Shown here one piece after another: positions 57,045 through 64,000 of a stretch of 64,000 bases of DNA. The DNA is from Gnetum montanum. Taxonomy: Eukaryota > Streptophyta > Gnetopsida > Gnetales > Gnetaceae. The stretch spans positions 338,779-402,778 of the forward strand of contig MNCI01030846.1 of the NCBI GenBank assembly GCA_015680685.1. The letters are read 5' to 3'. Both the position numbers and the translations under genes were made by a program. Each line of letters opens with the position of its first letter. The stretch's first letter is position 1. The notes beneath the pieces were generated by a model, which did no database searches, was not told the origin of the DNA, and was given only the letters and a program-made list of their open reading frames with translations.

Positions 57045-58806
57045 TTGGTGAGGACTACAAGAGGATGCTATTCACACTTGTAATTTAGCTAGAATTTATA
57101 ATTGGATGACCCTTTGCATACTAGAAGCCATGATCATGAAACAATTGTTCCCTTCTAAAAGGTTTGAGTGCCTTCTAGTAGGAACTACAAAAGAATGCTA
57201 GTAGCACGTACTCATAATTTACCTAGACTTTGCTACTAGATGATTCTCTACCTTTTAGTAGCCACAATATACAAGAAATTATTCACAACTAGAAGGTCTT
57301 AATGCCTTTCAAATGATCCTCTTCCTTCTAGTAGCATCAAATTACAAGCAATTGTTCCCTTTTAAAAGGATTGGATGCCTTCCAGTTAGGATTACAAGAG
57401 GGTGCTACTCACACTACCTTGTAATTTAGCTAGAATTTGCAATCGGATGATCCACTATCTTCTAAAAGCCATAATCTTAGAGTAGTTTTTTTCTTTTGGA
57501 AGGTTTGAGTGCATTCCGATAGGGACTATAGGTGGATGCTAGTAGCAATTCCTTGTAGTTTGGCTAGAACTTGTTGCCAAAAGAGCCTCTACCTTCTAAA
57601 AGCCAAAATTGCAAAGAAATTGTTTCCTTTCAAAAGGTTTGAATGCCTTCCAATTGATACTTTTCCTTTTGATAACCTCGAATTACAATAAATTTTTCCC
57701 TTCTAGAAGGTCTGAGTGCCTTCCAATTGGAACTATGGGAGGGTGCTAGTCACACTTCATCATAGTTTAGCTATAATTTGCAACCAAATGATCCTCTACC
57801 TTCCGGTAGCCACAATCTTGAAGTAGTTGTGTCCTACCAGAAGTTCTAAGTCCCTTTCGAATCATCTTCATCCTTTCAGAGGATCCTCTTCCTTATAGTA
57901 TCATTAAATTACAAGAAATTGTTCCCTTTTGAAAGTTATGAGTATCATCTAGTTGGGACTATGAGAGGGTGCTAGTCAAACTTCCTCACAGTTTAGCTAG
58001 AAACTGCAACTAGATGACCCACTACCTTTTGATAGCCACAATCTCAGAGTAATTGTTTCCTTCTAAAAGGTCTAAGTGCCTCCTAGTAGGGACTATGAAA
58101 GGGTGCTAGTAGCACTTCCTTACAGGTTAGCTAGACCTTACTACTAGATGACCCTTTGCATTCGAGAAGTCACAATCTCAAAGCAATTGTTTCCTTCCTA
58201 AAGGTCTAAGTGCCTTCTAGATTATCTTCAATTTTGGATCATATTTTTCTTTCTAATAGTCTCAAATTACAAGTAATTATTCCCTTCTGGAAGGTTTGAT
58301 TACCTTCCAATTGGAACTGCAAGAGGGTGTTAGTCCCACTTCCTCATAGTTTAGCTAAAATTTATAACTAGATGACCCTCTACCTTCTAATAACCATAAT
58401 CCTAGAGTAATTGTTTCCTACCAGAAGATCTGAGTGCCTTCTAGATGATCTTCAGCCTTGAGGATGACCCTCTTCTTCCAGTAACATCAAATTACAAGCA
58501 ATTGTTTCCTTCCAAAAAGGTCTAAGTGCCTTTTAGTTGAGACTATGGAAGGGTGATACTTGCACTTCCTCACAATTTAGCAAGAAATTGCAACTAGATG
58601 ATCCTATGTCATTTTGTAGCCATAATCTCAAAGCAATTGTTTCCTTCCTAAATTTCTAAGTATTTTTTGGTACGGACTACAGGAGGATGCTAATAGCACT
58701 TCTACATAATTTAGCTAAACCTTGTTGTTGAATGATCCTCTACCTTCCAAAAGCCACAATCTTGGAGCAATTGTTTCCTTCTAGAAGGTCTAAGTACCTT
58801 TCAATA
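57045..58806 (-). repeat. Inverted copy of the ~360-bp bipartite satellite
   Basis: Reverse complements of the 37.5-40.75 kb anchors occur near 57,076, 57,206, 57,428, 57,561, 57,762, 57,995, 58,128, 58,350, 58,577 and 58,710, mostly keeping the alternation of about 134 and 200-230 bases. No open frame. Confidence 0.85.
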
Positions 58807-59879
58807 AGAATAGCATGACACTACCAATCGTAATACCCTCACAACCTAAAGCATAGACCAATGGAACATAGTGTGTCAAATTTCATCTCTCATGTCTTTA
58901 CAAACTATCTCTGCACACTATGAGAACATGTGAATGACATGTTGTTTTGAAACTATGTTGACATGCTAGACAAATTGTTTTTCAACTTTGGTGTGTGAGA
59001 TCATCTGTCATGCATTTCTTTCAAAACCTATAAACTCAAAAATAGTGTGTGAAGTTGTAAATCACAGTCATTTCACAGCTTGAAATAAAGACCATCTCAA
59101 CACAATGTGATAAAATGTCACTTGCATGTTCTCACACTTTGGAGATAGTGCATGCTACTACGATGGACATGTCATCATAGTTTATGCATAATCTGATTCG
59201 AGACTATGATAATATGTGAGATGCATGATTACACATATGTAAAGTGTGATGCCCTTAATTTTGCATGGTATTGCAACACAAATGTGCAAGAACAATGTGA
59301 CATGTATGTTAATACAAATCAATTAACACTATTAACTTTGAGATTGGAGATTAATATTTTATATTGTTCAATGCTAGATATTTATTTTGAGCATATTTTT
59401 TAGGCTTTTGTTTAATCATGAGTATCAAATTTGTCTTAACATATGAGTCACAATAAAGGATGAATTATGAGAGACAAAAAATGTTGTAATAATTAATAAT
59501 TTAATATATATAGAATATCAAACAACCCATCCTGATAGAAAACATTATGAATAATTTATTACACACACTTTTACAAAAATGAGAAAGATATTCATTACAA
59601 CCAAAATCATTTACAAAATCATGAAAGACATGCATTTACAACACAATAGAATTAGAAAAATGGAATACATCATGGACAATGATTGTAATCAAATTTAGGT
59701 ATGTCACATAATACAATTGGACAATGTTCATTGTAGTTCTCATTCAACAAATGCTGCAAACACATGTTTCTTCAAACTTGATAAACTCTAGGAGAACTTA
59801 GAATTTCCTATATTGTGATCTTTTGATACACTAAAACATAACCAAAACTAAAATTCAACTCTTTACAAAGTACCAAGTA
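58807..59879. other. Non-coding flank with short GTGTGAG/TCACAC-type words
   Basis: No gene signature. The words recur in both orientations in 58,850-59,260 and again at 62,500-62,700, on either side of the Ulp1-type pseudogene, as subterminal repeats of a DNA transposon might. I could not define ends. Confidence 0.35.
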
Positions 59880-61910
59880 ATGCATAATATTTATTGTATA
59901 CATTCAACAATCATATCCATTTTCTTGTTTTGGAAGACCTTTAATTGTAATTACATTTCATTTTGTAACTACTTTTTTTCTCTTTCCCTTAAGTTCCATG
60001 ACATCATTAGAGCAAACAGACTCACCATCAAATAAATAGTCAATAAAATCCAACATCAATTTTCTAACTGCTACAACATGTTATGAAGGCATTGAATCAT
60101 ACGCCAAAATTTTATATGCTAGTACATCAACAACAACAAGAACTCAATGTCCACTAGTGTTCAAAGGACGATAGAAGAATGTGTGTTTGAATTGCAAGAA
60201 CTCATCCCAACATGTTTTATCTTTAAGCTCTTTAACAATATCTATTTCAATAAAACAATCATCAACTTTTTCTTCAACCAACATACCACTTTCAACATTT
60301 ATGATATATCTTTTGCTGCTTTTCTTTGATCTATGTCTCACCTAGTTCTTCTAATAAACCTACATTTTTCTCTCAAAATACTTCACATAACCTTTTAACA
60401 TATTGTTGAAGATGATATATTTTGTATTTTGAAATTCATGAGAGCCATAGAGATACTTTTGAAGTTCCTTCAAGTGCATGATGTAAACATCTATGATGTC
60501 ATCATTTAGTCATTCTTTCCACCCTATTTTATATAAACTCCTAAAAGAGAATCCTATGGAAACATATGGGGCAAATGATGTCCTCACAAGCTCTTTATTG
60601 TCAAGTAGACTAGAAACAATCAACTACATCACTTTGTCAATTATTGCACAATCATCAATTGGTGTTTTGAAATTAACATTGGCATCAACTGCAAGCTAGA
60701 AAAATTAGAAAATAAACTTAGGCTATATTTTACTATTATAGTTTCATACATATAATAAGACAATAGGGTGAGTAACAAATAGAAAATTTAAATTTGTAAA
60801 AATAACAAATGCAACAACAATATCAAGTTTAGTTACTGGTTGCTTTCTAGAAATTCTTCTTCTCATGGACTGTCTATTCATTGTTGTACTCAGCAAAAAC
60901 AAACAATCTCTTAGCTACTTTGGGTGTACCCATATCATTCAAATATATTACATACATTGACATTAAGGACATTAAAGAGAAGCTTCCACAAATAGTAAAT
61001 ATTTAAAGACATATAGAAAATGTACAACATCATACCATTATTAGGGTCTTTTGTGATGTTGCTTCTATCAGGGTGAATGTTTTTGGCCACCAATGCATTC
61101 CTTAGAAAGCATATTTTAGTATTTGGTTCCATATTTTCATCACCCATTTTCTAATTTTGAATAATAATCTTGTTCATGCAATTATTCTTGTTAGCCATAA
61201 AGTTCTCTATTTTTGTCTTCAGTGCATTATTCTCTTCCAACAATTGAGATTTGTTATATTTCAACTTCTCCACAATATTCCAAAGTGTTGCATTACTTTT
61301 GAAATATTAACATAATGTCTCAATCACATTATCCAACTTATCTTTAATTTCTTTTAGAGAACATTTATCATGATGGCACATATCTTACCTAGAAGGTTTA
61401 TCTTCTTCTTTTACATCAGTTGAGCTTTCAAGCCTCTTAGACAATGAGGCATTCTTGAAAATGTTATCAAGATCCAACTTCACTATATCTTAAAGTTATG
61501 CAAGGATAAACTGTATGTTATGTTTTTGTAATAATTTTCTCACAATAATTGGAAAGCCAAGAGACTCTCTAACATCATAAAGTTGTCATGCCCTTCCACA
61601 CCTCCTCATCTCAAACAGTATGGTCACTAGGATATCAATAGAAAGACGTTCATTATTATCCAATGTCCACATAGGTAAAATTGCATTATTATCAAAAAAA
61701 ATTGTAAATAATATTTCTATCATAGCAGCATTCCATTTTCATCCAATTATAAATTCCAATTCTCTTTAATTTCTCAGAAAGGATAGATATTTCTAGGAAC
61801 TTCAAAATACTCTCAACATTACGTACATAAACTAAGGCAATAGCTATAATTTTAGAAATTAAATAACATTTAGAATAACATTCCATAAATAAAATTGATG
61901 AACACATGTA
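59880..61910 (-). pseudogene. Ulp1-type (C48) cysteine peptidase pseudogene with coiled-coil N-terminus
   Basis: The C-terminal part keeps the whole catalytic triad. His is at 60,147-60,149 in a GH(W)VLVVVDV block where the Trp codon is now TGA. Asp is at 60,096-60,098 in YDSMP. Cys is at 59,907-59,909 in PKQENGYDC, with TGA at the following Gly. Upstream in sense, 60,144-60,341 has YIINVESGMLVEEKVDD and FLQFKHTFFYRPL. 60,935-61,147 has NTKICFLRNALVAKNI and ends at a likely intron. 61,150-61,480 is Lys/Glu-rich and coiled-coil-like. 61,500-61,910 has SEKLKRIGIYNWMKMECCYD and a PMWTLDNNERLSIDILVTI block. Ulp1 proteins remove SUMO. In plants this form of gene is common inside Mutator-like and CACTA transposons, which is the likely origin here. 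Confidence 0.65.
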
Positions 61911-62164
61911 TTAATATATTGAAATAACTACAATTCAAAAAACATAACTACTCACATGGAAAACCTCTTTGGCTATTGCCTTTAGCTTTTACCACACTCA
62001 TGATTGGATATAACCCTAATAATAGTAATCGCTATGAAGGCAAATTCTCACAAAAAATTAGCCAACTGTAGCTATGTTGCATTAAAATTAAGATTATTAG
62101 CACACATTAGAAATAGTGTTACCAAACTGTGGGTAGTAGTTCATTCATAGATGTATTGCTAGGA

Positions 62165-62480
62165 GACTGCAAGGGGTAGGTCTCTCACGATCAAAAATTG
62201 ACAACAACAAAAATAGTTCCATGAAACTTCACATCACAGTGTGGTTGTAGTTTTCAAATACAAATAGATCTCAACAAATAGTGCAAGGCATAGGTCTGTC
62301 ACAATTAGAAACTAAGAAATAAAAAACAATGCCATGAAACTACACATTGTAGTGCAATTGTAGTTTTCAAATTCAAATAGATCTCAACCAATAGTGCAAG
62401 GTGTAGGTTTCTCACAATAAAAAAAAAAAGAAATTAAAAAAATAGTGCCACAAAACTGCACTTCGTAGTGTGGTTTTAAT
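62165..62480. repeat. ~113-bp tandem repeat, three units
   Basis: Units start near 62,167, 62,281 and 62,393 with GTGCAAGGCATAGGTCTGTC-like words, followed by an A-rich block and an AAACT-CAC-TGTAGTG block. Confidence 0.75.
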
Positions 62481-62745
62481 CTTTCATAAAAATAAAGTGA
62501 AAGACAAATAGATTCACACTATCAAAATCTAGGCTTTATATAAAACTATGGCATCATGCGAGTCACAGTGGATCACATGTTTCATACTTGAAGTGTGAGT
62601 TTCATAGACTCGCACTACAAAAAATATCAAATGCAAGAAGCATTATGTCACATACTTAAAAGAATTTTCAAAACAATGTGCAAGTCACATAAACTCACAC
62701 TAAAATTGAACCTATGTAAAACCCTAAACCCAAACAAAGAAACAA

Positions 62746-63042
62746 ATGTCAACAATCTACTCAAATGCCTATTTTGACAAAAAAAAATTAGCAAAACATA
62801 GAAAACATTTACTTAGTGGACATGCTACTACTGAAGAAGAGGGACATGCTACTACTGAAGAAGAAGGATGGAGTGGAATAAAGCGAACTATAGCTGAGCA
62901 AAGTGAAGCAAAGAGAGACGGAGTAGCAATAGCAGAGTGCAACAAAAGTAGCAGTGGTAGAGCACAACGAAGCAACAGAGTGGAAGCGCACAATGGAGCA
63001 ATAGAGCACAAACAATATTTTTTGAACAAATGTAGATGGTAG
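62746..63042 (+). CDS. Short open frame of doubtful reality containing a 24-bp duplication
   Basis: A 98-codon frame from an ATG at 62,746. An exact tandem duplication (62,818-62,841 and 62,842-62,865, unit GGACATGCTACTACTGAAGA and four more bases) doubles the octapeptide GHATTEEE. The rest is Ala/Glu/Arg-rich and built of short repeated words (AGAGCACAA, AGCAA). I recognise no family, and the frame may be open by chance of composition. Confidence 0.15.
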   Translation: MSTIYSNAYFDKKKLAKHRKHLLSGHATTEEEGHATTEEEGWSGIKRTIAEQSEAKRDGVAIAECNKSSSGRAQRSNRVEAHNGAIEHKQYFLNKCRW

Positions 63043-64000
63043 GATGACATGATTGAAAATGGAATTTATGTTTTGCATTTTTGCCATGTTAATTTTTCCC
63101 ATGCATGATGGGTATGCCATGGATCCATGGCCATGGGTGGATGCAATACGAATCCATCTGCTATGGCATGTATAACATCATACATGCCCATAGGTCATTC
63201 ATGGCCTAATGGGAACAAAATTAACCTTTTCCTGTTTTAGATCCATTAGTCTAAGCTAAGTTGTTGAGACACTTTCTTGGGGTTGAAAAACTAGGGAGAC
63301 ATATTTTAGACCTACTAACTTAGTTTAACATGCTAAGAGTCATGCATGGATTGATTTTGCATGATCTCTTGTGGCACAGAATGTTGGCACTACCTTAGTA
63401 ACCTAACATACAAATTTTTTTCCAAGCTCTAAACACTCTAATAATCTTTCTTATTTTGATATTGTAAAAAAATTTCAAATAAAAAAATCATATAACCATT
63501 GAAAATATCACATAGTTATTAAGGACACCTTAATAATAAATGAACTATAGCATACAACTTAATGATAACACAAATCATATCAAACAGAGTAAATACAGTA
63601 ACCTACCAATCATACATATACCTTTTTTTATATATTTTCCTTTTTTAACAAAACAAATTTCATACATAATAGAAGAAAAATAAACATCATTATCAATTTT
63701 CCTCTTTATGATAAAAAGGTGAAGGAAAGTAGTCCTTCAAGTGAATCAATGAAGCTCAAATTATAAGTAGAAAGTAATTTATTACAATCAATTACACAAG
63801 CCACAAACTATAAAATAAACCAATTAAAGTAGCTAGAACAAACAAGCATTAGGCAACCACACAGCAAAATTCATAGACATCAACAAGTGGTTTTGGATTA
63901 ACACAAGAAGTAAATAGAGAAGAGTAGTGCATTAACAACCATCTAGGCTAGAATAAAAGTAGGAAGAAATTTTGAAATATTGAAAGCACATGATAACTTC
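63043..64000. other. AT-rich end of the window, nothing recognised
   Basis: No frame of note. A local palindrome-rich patch around ATGCCATGGATCCATGGCCA lies at 63,113-63,135. Confidence 0.4.

Larger units (their letters stand above)
37466..58806 (+). mobile_element. Possible Mutator-like element bounded by inverted satellite arrays
   Basis: The satellite at 37,466-40,752 and its inverted counterpart at 57,045-58,806 enclose a Mutator-like transposase pseudogene (42,487-44,290). The Athila-like insertion at 45,948-55,754 sits between transposase and right array. Long terminal inverted repeats built of tandem units are a known feature of foldback-type Mutator-like elements, such as Arabidopsis FARE. 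I could not find exact outer termini or a 9-bp target duplication, so this grouping is an inference. Confidence 0.3.

Noticed and set aside
58823-58834. CACTACCAATCG as a possible CACTA end
   Set aside because: No reverse-complement end was found in the window.
62612-62626. CACTACAAAAAAT, a string like the start of CACTA transposons
   Set aside because: No partner TAGTG terminus with a matching inverted repeat was found, and the flanking words extend on both sides of it.

Overview
This window reads as repeat-dense, AT-rich nuclear DNA from a large-genome land plant, probably a seed plant. It has two kinds of plant Ty3/gypsy elements (Tat/Ogre-like and Athila-like), Mutator-type transposase debris and a Ulp1-type transposon gene. 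No intact host gene, rRNA or tRNA could be supported. The species cannot be named from the sequence. Family names rest on motif recognition, not on a database search.

Layout. (1) About 1-18,378: a very large Tat/Ogre-like element on the minus strand, with LTR copies at both ends. In sense order it has a leader with tandem repeats, gag, protease, a linker, then RT, two RNase H regions and integrase. A 5.7 kb block lies between protease and RT and holds a multi-exon gene on the opposite (plus) strand. (2) 18,379-22,866: a gag-only Athila-like element, minus strand, with a 224-base assembly gap. (3) 22,867-24,976: the 3' end of a plus-strand Athila-like element, with a coiled-coil reading frame, a polypurine tract and an LTR. 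(4) 25,082-32,161: a structurally complete but pol-less Athila-like element, with two 808-bp LTRs, a tRNA-Asp-type primer site and a perfect 5-bp target duplication. (5) 32,167-45,950: old AT-rich DNA with a 360-bp bipartite satellite (37.5-40.75 kb) and a Mutator-like transposase pseudogene (42.5-44.3 kb). (6) 45,948-55,754: the pol-bearing relative of element 4, with gag, protease, RT, RNase H and integrase, all broken by stops. (7) 55,755-64,000: the same satellite in inverted orientation (57.0-58.8 kb), a Ulp1/C48 peptidase pseudogene on the minus strand (59.9-61.9 kb), and small tandem repeats.

How the parts relate. Element 4 looks like an internal-deletion derivative of an element 6-like parent. 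Its 3' untranslated region joins the protease/RT boundary directly at about 27,903, and about 2.86 kb of RT-RNase H-integrase is missing. It keeps LTRs, primer site, polypurine tract, gag and protease, so any mobility would have needed pol supplied in trans. Element 2 has lost even more. Within the Athila-like group, the promoter-distal end of U3 carries a 20-30 bp palindrome whose position is kept while its sequence changes. The most unexpected object is the phase-consistent, spliced antisense gene inside the Tat-like element. Next is the Mutator-like transposase flanked by inverted satellite arrays, into which element 6 appears to have inserted.
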